From an alpha proteobacterium AAP38 (GTDB lineage: Bacteria; Pseudomonadota; Alphaproteobacteria; Azospirillales; Azospirillaceae), in NCBI GenBank assembly GCA_001296005.1, contig LJHR01000038.1, positions 62,001-126,000 of the forward strand: DNA of 64,000 nt, written 5' to 3'. This document shows positions 17,272 to 25,984 of this stretch, piece by piece (within the stretch, counting starts at the first letter, position 1; each line of letters opens with the position of its first letter). Position numbers and translations under genes: made by a program. The notes under the pieces were generated by a model. It made no database searches. It was given only the letters and a program-made list of their open reading frames with translations, and was not told where the DNA came from.

Positions 17272-19878
17272 ATGCCCCGCCCCCTGCGCTCACGGTATCG
17301 ACAATGCTTGAGGCTGGCTATTGCCGGCCCGTCGGCATTGGCGCTGACCCTGGCGCCGGCCCGGCTGGCCTCCGGCGCGGGGTCTGAAACGCCGACGCCG
17401 ACCGCCGCCCCGGCCCAGCCGAAGATTTCGGCGGATGAGCTGTTCAAGAAGGCGTTCGGACAGAAGAAGCAGGCGCAGAGCAGCCAGAAGGCCGACCTGC
17501 CCGTCTATTTCGACGGGTACGAGATCGGGCAGGTGCCGGGCCAGGTTTCCATCAACCCCGCCGACACGCTGGTCGATCTCAACAAGCTGTCCGAACTGCT
17601 GCGCCCCATCGCACAGGAAGAGCCGATCAAGGCGCTGCTGGCCCAGGCTGGGCCGGACGGCAACGCTGCGCCTGCCCGCATGACCCGGTCGGGCATCCAG
17701 CTGGCCTATGATGGCGGCGACCAGATCGTGAAGGTCACGGTCCCCGCCGCCGCCCGCCGTCCGCGCGATCTGTCGGTGCTGGAACGCGGTGCTGCGGCGC
17801 GGGCCTATACGGTCATCCCGCAGGCCGATCTGTCGGCACAGATGAACATGCGGGCCGCCATCGAATATCTGTCCGTCCCCACCGGCTTTGGCAAGGATGG
17901 GCTGGGGCCCCTGTCCGTCTCCATGGAACCCGCCATCAACTGGAAGGGCTGGGTTGTGGAGGGGGAGATCAATTACCGCGAGGATGCGGTCCGTACCCTG
18001 TCGCGCGGCCCCGTCCGCCTGATCCATGACTTCACCGATGCCGGCATCCGCACGCAGTTGGGCGATTTCACCATGCCGGTGATCGGCAATCAGGTGGGTC
18101 GTGCCGTGGCCGGCATCTCGGTCGCCAAGAATTTCTCGATCCGCCCCTATGACATGGTGCAGCCCGGCGGTAACCGTGAATTCATCCTCGACAATCCGTC
18201 GATGGTGGAGGTCATCGTCAATGGCCGCCCCACCCGCACCTTCCGCCTGGAACCCGGCCCCTACAATCTGAATAACTTCCCCGGCGCGTCCGGCACCAAT
18301 GATGTGCAGATCCGCATCACCGATGCCTATGGCCGCGAACAGACCATCGACTTTCCTTTCTTCTTCGATAGCCAGCTGTTGGCAACGGGAATACAGGAAT
18401 ATGGTTATTCGATCGGCGTGCCGTCGCGGATCGATAAGGACCGTTACCTCTATGACGAAAAGGACCCGGTCCTTTCTGCCTATCATCGCGTGGGCGTGAC
18501 TGACAATTTCACCTTTACCCTGGGCACCCAGGTCGACAAGACGGAAACCACGGTCACGGCAGAGGCGCTGGTGGCCACCGGCCTCGGCACGTTCAGTGTG
18601 GAGCCGTCGGCCTATCTGCGGCGCAAGGATTGGGGACCTACCGAAACAGCCGCCGACAAGAAACAGGGCTATGGCGGCACCTTGCGCTACCGCTCCTATT
18701 CCAACGGTGCGTCCGTCCTGGACAGTCAGGCCATCACGGCCCAGGTCAGCTGGTATGATCCCAATTACCGCAGTTTCGGATCGACCTTCGTCTCCAACAC
18801 TAAGCTTGACGCGGCTGTCCGCATCTCCCAGCCCTTGTTCGAGAACCTGACCACCTCGCTGGGCGGGCGCTACCGCGAAACGCGCGGCAGCTCAGAAAGG
18901 GACAGCTATTCGGTGGATCTGGCCCTGCGCCGCCGCCTGTTCGAAACCGGCAGCGTCGACCTGACCTTCAGCCATGGCAAGGACGGGTTCGGGGCGAAGG
19001 ATACGGGCGTCTATCTCACCACCCGCTTCGTGTTCGACAGCGGACGGCAGAGCGCAGGTCTGAATGTCGACACCATCTCAAAGCAGCAGCGCCTGGATTG
19101 GCGGTTCCAGTCGCTCTACGCCGTGAATGCCCTGTCGGGCGGGCTGGAAATGCTGAACGAGGGCGGGCAGGCCGGGGACCGGGTTCAGGGCAACCTGAAC
19201 TACACGCATCAGCGCTTCGAAGCGCAGGTGCGCCAGGATACTGTTCGTCGGTCGCTGAATGACAGCAAGGGCATCGAAAGCCGGACCTCCATGACCTTCG
19301 GCACGGCACTCGCCTTCGCCGACGGGCATTATGGCGTCACCCGCCCCATCACCAACAGCTTCGCCATCGTCACCCCGCACCCGCGTCTGGCGGGCAAGGA
19401 TATCGGTGTCGATCCCGTGGATGACCGTTACGCCGCCCAGACTGACTGGCTGGGCGTGCCCATCGTCCCCAACATCTCCGCCTATCTGGTGCGCCCCATC
19501 CTGCTGGACGTGCCCGACGCACCCGCGAACTATGATCTGGGTGATGACCGGCCCGCGGTGCAGCCGGGATACAAGTCCGGTACGATCATCACCATCGGCA
19601 CCGATGCCGTCGCCTCGCTGGTCGGCACCCTGCTCGGGCCGGATGACAAGCCCATGGCGCTCTTGTCCGGCACCTTGCGACCGCAGGGTATCAAGGATGC
19701 CAAGGATCTGGCCTTCTTCACCAACCGAAGCGGCCTGTTCCGGATCGACAGCGTGCGTCCCGGCGACTGGCTGTTGATTGTGGCCGGCATGGAAAAGACG
19801 CCCCTACCCATCACAGTGACCAAGGAAGCCGAAGGTCTGGTCAAACTGGGGCCGCTGCGCCTGCCGGCCCGGCCTTGA
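17272..19878 (+). CDS. Pilus outer-membrane usher protein
   Basis: An 868-residue usher that receives chaperone-subunit complexes and threads the fibre through the outer membrane. The N-terminal signal is long and basic (RSRYRQCLRLAIAG onward), followed by an Ala/Pro/Gln linker. Family features are the plug-preceding RTFRLEPGPYNLNNFPG, a DAYGREQTIDFPFFFDSQLL strand and QEYGYSIGVPSR, all as in PapC/FimD. A long run of alternating barrel strands leads to about residue 720. The C-terminal domain (LVGTLLGPDDKPMALLSG to GLFRIDSVRPGDWLLIV) is the carboxypeptidase-like plug/CTD fold. The 3' end overlaps the convergent amidase gene by 38 bp. Confidence 0.88.
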   Translation: MPRPLRSRYRQCLRLAIAGPSALALTLAPARLASGAGSETPTPTAAPAQPKISADELFKKAFGQKKQAQSSQKADLPVYFDGYEIGQVPGQVSINPADTLVDLNKLSELLRPIAQEEPIKALLAQAGPDGNAAPARMTRSGIQLAYDGGDQIVKVTVPAAARRPRDLSVLERGAAARAYTVIPQADLSAQMNMRAAIEYLSVPTGFGKDGLGPLSVSMEPAINWKGWVVEGEINYREDAVRTLSRGPVRLIHDFTDAGIRTQLGDFTMPVIGNQVGRAVAGISVAKNFSIRPYDMVQPGGNREFILDNPSMVEVIVNGRPTRTFRLEPGPYNLNNFPGASGTNDVQIRITDAYGREQTIDFPFFFDSQLLATGIQEYGYSIGVPSRIDKDRYLYDEKDPVLSAYHRVGVTDNFTFTLGTQVDKTETTVTAEALVATGLGTFSVEPSAYLRRKDWGPTETAADKKQGYGGTLRYRSYSNGASVLDSQAITAQVSWYDPNYRSFGSTFVSNTKLDAAVRISQPLFENLTTSLGGRYRETRGSSERDSYSVDLALRRRLFETGSVDLTFSHGKDGFGAKDTGVYLTTRFVFDSGRQSAGLNVDTISKQQRLDWRFQSLYAVNALSGGLEMLNEGGQAGDRVQGNLNYTHQRFEAQVRQDTVRRSLNDSKGIESRTSMTFGTALAFADGHYGVTRPITNSFAIVTPHPRLAGKDIGVDPVDDRYAAQTDWLGVPIVPNISAYLVRPILLDVPDAPANYDLGDDRPAVQPGYKSGTIITIGTDAVASLVGTLLGPDDKPMALLSGTLRPQGIKDAKDLAFFTNRSGLFRIDSVRPGDWLLIVAGMEKTPLPITVTKEAEGLVKLGPLRLPARP

Positions 19879-21220
19879 CCAACGCCTCCAGGTCCGGGCG
19901 ACGGTCGGCCCAATCGGTGGCGCACTGGTACGCATGGCCCAGCGTCACCAGCGCCGCCTCCCGCCAGGGCGTGGACAGGATTTGCAGCGACAGCGGCAAG
20001 CCACCGGCATCCGCCCCGCATGGCACCGCCAGCGCCGGCAGGTTCAGCCAATTGGCCATGCGCACGAACCGGCTGAAGGGCAGCCGCCCCTCATCCGCGT
20101 CGGCCAGGGCGGGGGCCGGAATGGGCACGGTTGGCGTCAGGATGGCATCATATTCCTGGGCCCAGGCATGGAACCGGGCCTGTTCCTGGGCCTGAACCCG
20201 GATAAGCCTGGATAGTTCCGCTTCCGAAACATCCTCTCCTGCCCGTAAGCGCCCCAGCACACCTGGGTCCATTTCGGACTCAAAATGATCTATCCGCGGT
20301 TGCCACAACCGCCAGGCCCGACCCGCCATCAGAAGGCCTGACGGCTCCACACAGGCGGGCGGATCAATGACGGGGGCCGCCTCCACCAACTTGGCACCGA
20401 GTGCCTCCAACTGAGCCAGGGCCGTCAGATAGGCGGTGCCCACGGCCTGATCGACCCCGTCCAGGAAGCGGTCAGGCAGCACAGCCAGCACCAGACCGCG
20501 CGGACTACCGGCAAGGGCGGCGTCGGTGTCGAAGACGGCTTGTTGGGCCAGCTTGCGACTGGGCCATGCCGGTCCCGCCTGCGGATCGCGCATAATGGCC
20601 AGCATCCGCGCCACCCGCTCCACCGTACGCGCCATAGGGCCGATCGTATCCAGTTCGGGACAGAGCGGTAGACAGCCGCCCATCGGCACCCGGCCCATGG
20701 TGGGCTTCAGGCCCGCCAGATTGTTCAGGGCGCACGGAATGCGGATCGACCCGCCCGTATCACTGCCCAATGCCGCATCGGCCAGCCCGGCGGCCACCGC
20801 CACCGCCGACCCGCTGGACGATCCGCCCGCCACCCGCACCGTCTTCGCATCCCACGGGTTGCGCGGGCTGGCGGTGGCACGGTTGATCCCCCAAGTGCCG
20901 AAGGCCAGTTCCACCGTATGCGCCTTGCCCAGCGCCAGCATCCCCGCCCCGATCAGCGCACCGACAGCCGCCGCATGCGCCGATGCCTCCCCCACCACCG
21001 GGGTACGGCAGCCGCCACCGGTGGGCAGGCCGCGCACATCGAGCAGATCCTTGACCGCCAGGGTCAGACCGGCCAGCGGCCCCTTGACCCCAGCCTTACC
21101 CTGCCGCCACGCCTCCTCCCGCACCCATTCCGGCTCCACCAGGGCAAAAGCCTTCAAATGCGGATCAAGCCGGGCGATGCCGGCAAGGGCAGTTTCAGCG
21201 ATGGAGGTGAAATCGGTCAT
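19841..21220 (-). CDS. Amidase (amidase-signature family)
   Basis: A 459-residue hydrolase of amide bonds. The Ser-cisSer-Lys triad is visible: Lys in LAVKDLLDVRG near residue 68, then the glycine/serine-rich signature RVAGGSSSGSAVAVAAGL and the nucleophile serine in GSDTGGSIRIP near residue 160. The C-terminal half has NLPALAVPCG and the LQILSTPWREAALVTLGHA end common to GatA-like amidases. No gatB or gatC adjoins, so this is a catabolic amidase, not the tRNA amidotransferase. ATG 21220 gives the normal start MTDFTSIAETALAGI. It lies on the opposite strand inside the pilus locus, which is odd. Confidence 0.9.
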   Translation of the reverse strand: MTDFTSIAETALAGIARLDPHLKAFALVEPEWVREEAWRQGKAGVKGPLAGLTLAVKDLLDVRGLPTGGGCRTPVVGEASAHAAAVGALIGAGMLALGKAHTVELAFGTWGINRATASPRNPWDAKTVRVAGGSSSGSAVAVAAGLADAALGSDTGGSIRIPCALNNLAGLKPTMGRVPMGGCLPLCPELDTIGPMARTVERVARMLAIMRDPQAGPAWPSRKLAQQAVFDTDAALAGSPRGLVLAVLPDRFLDGVDQAVGTAYLTALAQLEALGAKLVEAAPVIDPPACVEPSGLLMAGRAWRLWQPRIDHFESEMDPGVLGRLRAGEDVSEAELSRLIRVQAQEQARFHAWAQEYDAILTPTVPIPAPALADADEGRLPFSRFVRMANWLNLPALAVPCGADAGGLPLSLQILSTPWREAALVTLGHAYQCATDWADRRPDLEALVKAGPAGAAAPV

Positions 21221-21421
21221 GGTGCTTTCACTCTTCGGACCTGAGCAGTGGCAGCGGCCCCAAGGCCAAGCCGGGCCAACTATTGCCGGGAGATGGGACA
21301 CCGTAATGGATTTGACAACAGAAGCCCGATCTTATCACGGTTTCCACTGAAAACCTTGGATCACCTTCCGTCTGCTGGCATTGTCATTGCATCCATCTTT
21401 GGTGGTGCCGATGATGCTGGA

Positions 21422-22336
21422 ATGAAAATGCCGATCCTGTTCCGCCCCCTGCCGTTCCTGTCCGCCCTGGCCCTGGGTCTGCTGGCCGTCCTGCCGGCCT
21501 GGTCCAAGGATAAGGACCGCTGCGAGATCGATATCAGCAGCATCGACCGGATCGAGCCGACGGATGAGTATGATCCCTATTCGGGCGGCGCCACAGGCTA
21601 TCACCAGATCGAGCTGGAACATGATGACGGCCCCGCCTGCGCCATCCTGGTCGGCATCGATGATGGCGGCAATGGCAGCCGCGTTCTGGAAAGCTCCAAG
21701 GACCGGCTGGTCTATGATCTCTACAAGGATAGCCGCCTCAGCCAGCGGGTGGACGATGTGCGGGGCAGTGAGTCCAACATGTTCGCCCTGTCGATGGACA
21801 GCAAGAATGACAATGCCACTGTCCAGTTCTTCTCCAACATCCCCGGCGGGCAGTTGGTGCAGAAGGGCACCTATTCCGACCGCGTGACCGTCAATGTCTA
21901 TCAGTTGATCGACGGCACCCCCTATGGCCCCATCGCCTCGCGCACGGCACAGGTGCGGACCAAGGTGCGGTCGGTGGTCAGCGCCAGCGTAATCGTCGAT
22001 GGCGTCACCCGCCCGCTGAACGGTTCCGTCGGCACGCTGGACCTGGGTGACCTGACACGCGGCGGCGGTGGCCGCTTCGATCTCGATATTTCAGGCAATG
22101 GCGACTATTCCCTGTCGCTGTCCTCCAGCAATGGCGGGCGGCTGGTGGGTACCGGCGGGGACAGCATCGGCTATCAGCTTTATGTTTCGGGTCGCGCCGT
22201 CTCGCTGGCACGCGGCACCACTGTCGATCTGGGCGGGTCGGGTCGCTATGGGCTGCAGGTACAGACCGATGGTGCGGCACAAGCCCTGGCAGGTACCTAT
22301 TCGGACAGCTTGCTTCTGACCATCACCGCCAATTAA
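21422..22336 (+). CDS. Spore coat U-type pilus subunit, large (probable tip protein)
   Basis: A 304-residue secreted protein with a signal peptide at about 1-28 (FRPLPFLSALALGLLAVLPAWS). The N-terminal half (CEIDISSIDRIEPTDEYDPY onward, paired cysteines) and the C-terminal half (FDLDISGNGDYSLSLSSSNGG to AGTYSDSLLLTIT) both read as beta-sandwich SCPU-like domains. The last strands, GTYSDxLLLTI, are the family hallmark. Two-domain members act as tip adhesins in Csu-type pili. The next gene encodes a one-domain subunit of the same family. The chaperone and usher lie upstream, beyond the amidase. Confidence 0.75.
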   Translation: MKMPILFRPLPFLSALALGLLAVLPAWSKDKDRCEIDISSIDRIEPTDEYDPYSGGATGYHQIELEHDDGPACAILVGIDDGGNGSRVLESSKDRLVYDLYKDSRLSQRVDDVRGSESNMFALSMDSKNDNATVQFFSNIPGGQLVQKGTYSDRVTVNVYQLIDGTPYGPIASRTAQVRTKVRSVVSASVIVDGVTRPLNGSVGTLDLGDLTRGGGGRFDLDISGNGDYSLSLSSSNGGRLVGTGGDSIGYQLYVSGRAVSLARGTTVDLGGSGRYGLQVQTDGAAQALAGTYSDSLLLTITAN

Positions 22337-22409
22337 GATCAGGCCATGATTGACCGTCACGGCGCGGACAAACCGCCGTGGGTGCCCAGAATGGGCGGAA
22401 AGGATCGCC

Positions 22410-22877
22410 ATGGCCTGGCGTTTCACAGGACGGGGATATGGCCCCCTGGTGCTAATGCTTCTGCTGTCCGCCGGCCCCACCCCGGCCCAGAACAGCGCCC
22501 AGGGCACCATCACACTGCGGGCGTCTGTACCCGCCACTTGTGCCGTCAGCCTATCGACCGAGAATATTTCCCTGAACCTGAGCAGCGCCGCCATCGTGCC
22601 CGTGGCAACGGTGGAGGAACGCTGCAATGCCGCCAATGGCTATACGGTCAGCCTGTCCTCCAAGAATGGCGGCGCCCTGTCCTCCGGCACATCCAGCATC
22701 GCCTACACCCTGCATTATGGTGACAGCAGCAGCACCGCCGATGGCAACCTGACGGCGGGAAGGACCGTCTCGGGCACGGCGCGGCAGACGGTTCTGTCCG
22801 TCTCCGTGCCTGCCGGGACCCAGCGTCAGGCCGGCGATTATGAGGATACGGTCACCATCGCCATCGCCGCCAAGTAA
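22410..22877 (+). CDS. Spore coat U-type pilus subunit, small (probable shaft pilin)
   Basis: A 155-residue secreted protein. The signal peptide is about 27 residues ([17 protein letters not shown]). The mature part, beginning with [19 protein letters not shown] and two cysteines about 34 residues apart ([21 protein letters not shown]), is a typical SCPU domain closing with [17 protein letters not shown] 22410 was preferred over the upstream ATG because it starts just before the signal peptide and has an AAAGGA region. It follows the large subunit by 73 bp and is probably cotranscribed. It would form the fibre served by the chaperone and usher at 16500-19878. Confidence 0.78.
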   Translation: MAWRFTGRGYGPLVLMLLLSAGPTPAQNSAQGTITLRASVPATCAVSLSTENISLNLSSAAIVPVATVEERCNAANGYTVSLSSKNGGALSSGTSSIAYTLHYGDSSSTADGNLTAGRTVSGTARQTVLSVSVPAGTQRQAGDYEDTVTIAIAAK

Positions 22878-22900
22878 CACCACCGGAGTCAACCTTTCCC

Positions 22901-23320
22901 ATGTCCCATCCCCGCTTCCACCTCGCCTTCCCCGTCCATGATCTGGCCGCCGCCCGTGGCTTCTACGGCGATCTGCTGGGCTGTCCGGAAGGGCGGTCAT
23001 CGCCGGAATGGGTGGATTTCGACCTGTATGGTCATCAGATCGTGGCCCATCTGGCGCCTGATGAATGCGGATCGGCCGATACCAACCCCGTGGACGGGCA
23101 TGAGGTGCCCGTGCGCCATTTCGGCCTGATCCTGGATTGGGACGCCTGGCACGCCCTGGCCGACCGGTTCCGTGCGGTGGGTCAGCGCTTCATCATCGAA
23201 CCCGGCATCCGCTTCAAGGGCCAGGTAGGCGAACAGGCCACCATGTTCCTGCTGGACCCGTCCGGCAACGCCCTGGAATTCAAGGCCTTTCGCGACGAGG
23301 CGATGATCTTCGCGCGTTAA
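22901..23320 (+). CDS. VOC (glyoxalase-fold) family protein
   Basis: A 139-residue vicinal-oxygen-chelate protein. It opens with a metal-ligand strand ([22 protein letters not shown]), has the middle strand [15 protein letters not shown], a second repeat ([20 protein letters not shown]), and ends [17 protein letters not shown] with the usual terminal glutamate ligand. Candidate ligands are H in FHLAF, H in RHFG and E in LEFKAF. Members include glyoxalases, dioxygenases and resistance proteins, and the substrate cannot be told here. It lies 23 bp after the pilin gene but is probably unrelated in function. Confidence 0.85.
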   Translation: MSHPRFHLAFPVHDLAAARGFYGDLLGCPEGRSSPEWVDFDLYGHQIVAHLAPDECGSADTNPVDGHEVPVRHFGLILDWDAWHALADRFRAVGQRFIIEPGIRFKGQVGEQATMFLLDPSGNALEFKAFRDEAMIFAR

Positions 23321-23456
23321 CCCAAAACTTCCAAAAGGTCTATGTCGCACGCAAGGGCAGGAATACGACCTACGCACTTGCGGTAAACGCCATACGCGAT
23401 AATCTATGGACCGGGCGGAATGGTTTATTGTGGGCCCGACAAGCCAAGAGGCGGTC

Positions 23457-24032
23457 ATGATGGCTGGTGACGAAGGTCGGGGCTTTGGGACGATGATCAA
23501 GCTGGCCCGCATGGGCGACGCGCCGATTGAGCATGTGGCGGGCGACCGGGCCGAAGCCCCGGTCAGCGAGGTCGCGCTTTACGCCGACATCGCGCGCGTC
23601 ATCGATCATATGCAGCGCCGCCTGCATGATGTGGTCCGGGTCGAACTGGGCCGCATCGGCGTGGATGACATCAGCCCAATGCAGGTTCTGATGCTGCTGA
23701 ATATCGGCAGCGATGAACTGACCGTCCGCGACCTGATGGAACGCGGCTATTATCTGGGTTCCAACGCGTCCTATAATCTGAAGCATCTGGTTGAACAGGG
23801 CTATGTGGATCGCGGCGCCTCGGCGCGCGACCGCCGCGCCGCCCGCCTGCGTTTGTCGGAAAAGGGTGAATGGCTGTGTGCGGAGATCGGCAAGTTGGAA
23901 AGCCGGCAAGCGGCACAATTGCTGCGCACCAACACCGATGCCACCGACCTGGAAACCACCTATCGCATGCTGCGCCGGCTGGAGCGGCTATGGGGAGATG
24001 TCGTACGCTACGACAACCGCGGCCAGGACTGA
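23457..24032 (+). CDS. LdtR-like MarR-family transcriptional regulator
   Basis: A 191-residue winged-helix protein. After a 35-residue N-terminal tail comes the dimerising helix (EVALYADIARVIDHMQRRLHDV). The DNA-binding part follows (ISPMQVLMLLNIGSDELTVRDL, then YYLGSNASYNLKHLVEQGYVD) with a wing (SARDRRAARLRLSEKGEW). The YYLGSNASYNLKHL recognition helix is typical of the LdtR group, which in other alphaproteobacteria controls LD-transpeptidase and stress genes. AGAGG stands just upstream of ATG 23457. Two genes follow at 4 and 3 bp, forming a tight operon with DUF2336 and DUF6065 proteins. Confidence 0.82.
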   Translation: MMAGDEGRGFGTMIKLARMGDAPIEHVAGDRAEAPVSEVALYADIARVIDHMQRRLHDVVRVELGRIGVDDISPMQVLMLLNIGSDELTVRDLMERGYYLGSNASYNLKHLVEQGYVDRGASARDRRAARLRLSEKGEWLCAEIGKLESRQAAQLLRTNTDATDLETTYRMLRRLERLWGDVVRYDNRGQD

Positions 24033-24036
24033 TCCG

Positions 24037-25230
24037 ATGATGCCCCCCCCGAATTCCGGGGACCCCGACGCGCCCATGCGTCCCATCCTGCGTTCCCGCC
24101 TGAACAGCAGCGATGTGGACCGGCTGCTGCATCAGCCCGGCGCCAAGCCCCGCATCGATACGATGACCAAGCTGGTCATGGAGATGGAGGAAGGCGACCT
24201 GACCGACGCTGAAAAGCGTCTGGCGCTGGATATCCTGCGCGCCTTCGCGTCGGATGCGGAGGCAGAGGTGCGGGCCGCCGTTGCCTGGCAGATCCATAAC
24301 AGCCCCATCCTGACCGCCAACATGGCGGAAAAGCTGGCCCGCGACGTGGCGCAGGTGGCGGTTCCCATCCTGAAATATGTGGATGGCCTGCCCGAAAAGC
24401 TGCTGCTGGAGATCGTGGCCGAACGCGATCCGCAAAAGCAGCTGGCCATCGCCGGCCGCCGCACCGTGTCAGAGGCGGTGTCCGCTGCCCTGGTCGAAAC
24501 CGGCAATGTCGTCACCGTCGTCCATCTGCTGCGCAATCGCGGTGCCGCCGTGCGGGAGGCGACGCTGACACGCGCCGCCGAACGGTTCGGGCAGTTCCGC
24601 ATCGTGGCCGACAGCATCGCCGCTAGGCCGGAAGTGACCATCGCCATCGTGGAACGCATGATCGCGCTGGTGTCGGAGGATGTGCGACAGCAGCTGATCC
24701 GCGATCACAATATCGAACCGGCCCTGGCCAAGCGTCTGGCCGAGGGTGGGCGCGAGGCCGCCACCCTGCGCGTGCTGCAGCCCCTGCTGCTGTCGCGGGA
24801 GGATGCGGAGATGGTGGCCAAGCATCTTTACCGCCAGGGCCGGCTGACGCCGCAGGTCCTGTTCCGCGCGCTGTGCGCCGGTGACCTGGAGTTTTTCGTG
24901 GCCGGCATGGCGGCCCGCGCCAACATCACGCCACAGGCCGCCGGCATCCTGGCCTGGGATGACGGTATCCTGGGCCTGCATTGCCTGATGGAGGCAGCGA
25001 ATATCCCCGGCACCCTGACCGGCCCCTTCCGCACGGCGCAGCAGGTGGCGCTGGAGACGGAGTTCGCCAGCGGCGACTGTCCGCGCGAACATTACCAGCA
25101 GCTGGTGCTGGAAGCCCTGTTCGACAAATTCGCGGACACGGCGGAGCGTGAGGTGGATGAACTGCTAATGCAGATCTCTGATCAGCCCGGCATCGATATC
25201 GGCGCCGCGCTCAACCCCATGCGGTCCTGA
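24037..25230 (+). CDS. DUF2336 family protein
   Basis: A 397-residue, all-helical soluble protein of the DUF2336 family, common in alphaproteobacteria and without assigned biochemistry. Repeated helical units of HEAT-like character are visible (EAEVRAAVAWQIHNSPILTA, AVPILKYVDGLPEKLL, VREATLTRAAERFGQF, VRQQLIRDHNIEPALAKRL). No catalytic residues are evident. ATG 24037 is followed two codons later in frame by a second ATG. It begins 4 bp after the LdtR-like gene and ends 3 bp before the next start, so it almost certainly belongs to that operon. A scaffold or regulatory role is inference. Confidence 0.82.
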   Translation: MMPPPNSGDPDAPMRPILRSRLNSSDVDRLLHQPGAKPRIDTMTKLVMEMEEGDLTDAEKRLALDILRAFASDAEAEVRAAVAWQIHNSPILTANMAEKLARDVAQVAVPILKYVDGLPEKLLLEIVAERDPQKQLAIAGRRTVSEAVSAALVETGNVVTVVHLLRNRGAAVREATLTRAAERFGQFRIVADSIAARPEVTIAIVERMIALVSEDVRQQLIRDHNIEPALAKRLAEGGREAATLRVLQPLLLSREDAEMVAKHLYRQGRLTPQVLFRALCAGDLEFFVAGMAARANITPQAAGILAWDDGILGLHCLMEAANIPGTLTGPFRTAQQVALETEFASGDCPREHYQQLVLEALFDKFADTAEREVDELLMQISDQPGIDIGAALNPMRS

Positions 25231-25233
25231 GCC

Positions 25234-25974
25234 ATGAAGCTCACCTGCTTCGCCATGCACGGGGAACCGCCTTTGCTGCGCGCGGCCCCCGCCACCCGTG
25301 ACTGGATGGATGGCACGCCGCAGGCCTATGCCTATCGCTGCCTGCCGCTGAACATCGCCAATGCCCATGGCTGGGAAATCCTGTGCCGTACCGGCTTTAC
25401 CGCCCATTGGGATGGCGGCGCATCCAAGGACGCCATCGCGATCACGCCCGATCCCGGCACCGTGGCGCCGGCCATAAGCCATTTCGGCTCCGGCATCCTG
25501 ACCTTCCATATCGAGGCGGTGTTTCGCACCGAACCGGGATGGAGCCTCTATGCCCAGGGTCCCGTGAACAGCCCGAAGGACGGCATATCGCCCCTGACCG
25601 GCATCATCGAGACTGACTGGGCGCCCTACAGCTTCACCATGAACTGGAGATTCACCGCCCCGGGCCGCGTGGCGCGGTTCGACGCGGGGGAGGCCTTCTG
25701 CGCGATCTTCCCCATCCAGCGCCGCCTGCTGGAAAGCGTGGAACCGGAAATCCGCTCATTGAAGGACGACCCCGAACTGGAACACCGTTTCCAGGAATGG
25801 TCCACAGGCCGCCTGCGCTTCAACGCCGATCTGGCCCAGCCCGGATCGGCGGCCCAGGCCGAGAAATGGCAGAAAAGCTATTATCTCGGCCTCAACCCCG
25901 ACGGCACCCCCGCCCACCCCGACCATTTGATTAAGCTGCGCCCACCGGGGTTCGTGGATAAGCGCGGGACGTAA
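25234..25974 (+). CDS. DUF6065 family protein
   Basis: A 246-residue soluble protein resembling the DUF6065 family. It opens with MKLTCFAMHGEPPLLRAAPA, and contains RCLPLNIANAHGWEILC and GILTFHIEAVFRTEPGWSLY. The end, LNPDGTPAHPDHLIKLRPP, is typical of the family. The fold appears rich in beta strands (SHFGSGILTFHI, SFTMNWRFTAPGRVARF). No catalytic motif is apparent, and the family has no proven function that I know. It ends the LdtR-like/DUF2336/DUF6065 operon. Its 3' end is only 10 bp from the convergent aldo-keto reductase gene. Confidence 0.75.
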   Translation: MKLTCFAMHGEPPLLRAAPATRDWMDGTPQAYAYRCLPLNIANAHGWEILCRTGFTAHWDGGASKDAIAITPDPGTVAPAISHFGSGILTFHIEAVFRTEPGWSLYAQGPVNSPKDGISPLTGIIETDWAPYSFTMNWRFTAPGRVARFDAGEAFCAIFPIQRRLLESVEPEIRSLKDDPELEHRFQEWSTGRLRFNADLAQPGSAAQAEKWQKSYYLGLNPDGTPAHPDHLIKLRPPGFVDKRGT

Positions 25975-25984
25975 GGGCAAACCC

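Noticed and set aside
21312-21338. TTGACA with a TATCAC-like box before the large SCPU gene
   Set aside because: The spacer is only about 15 bp and the -10 match is poor; not strong enough to list as a promoter.
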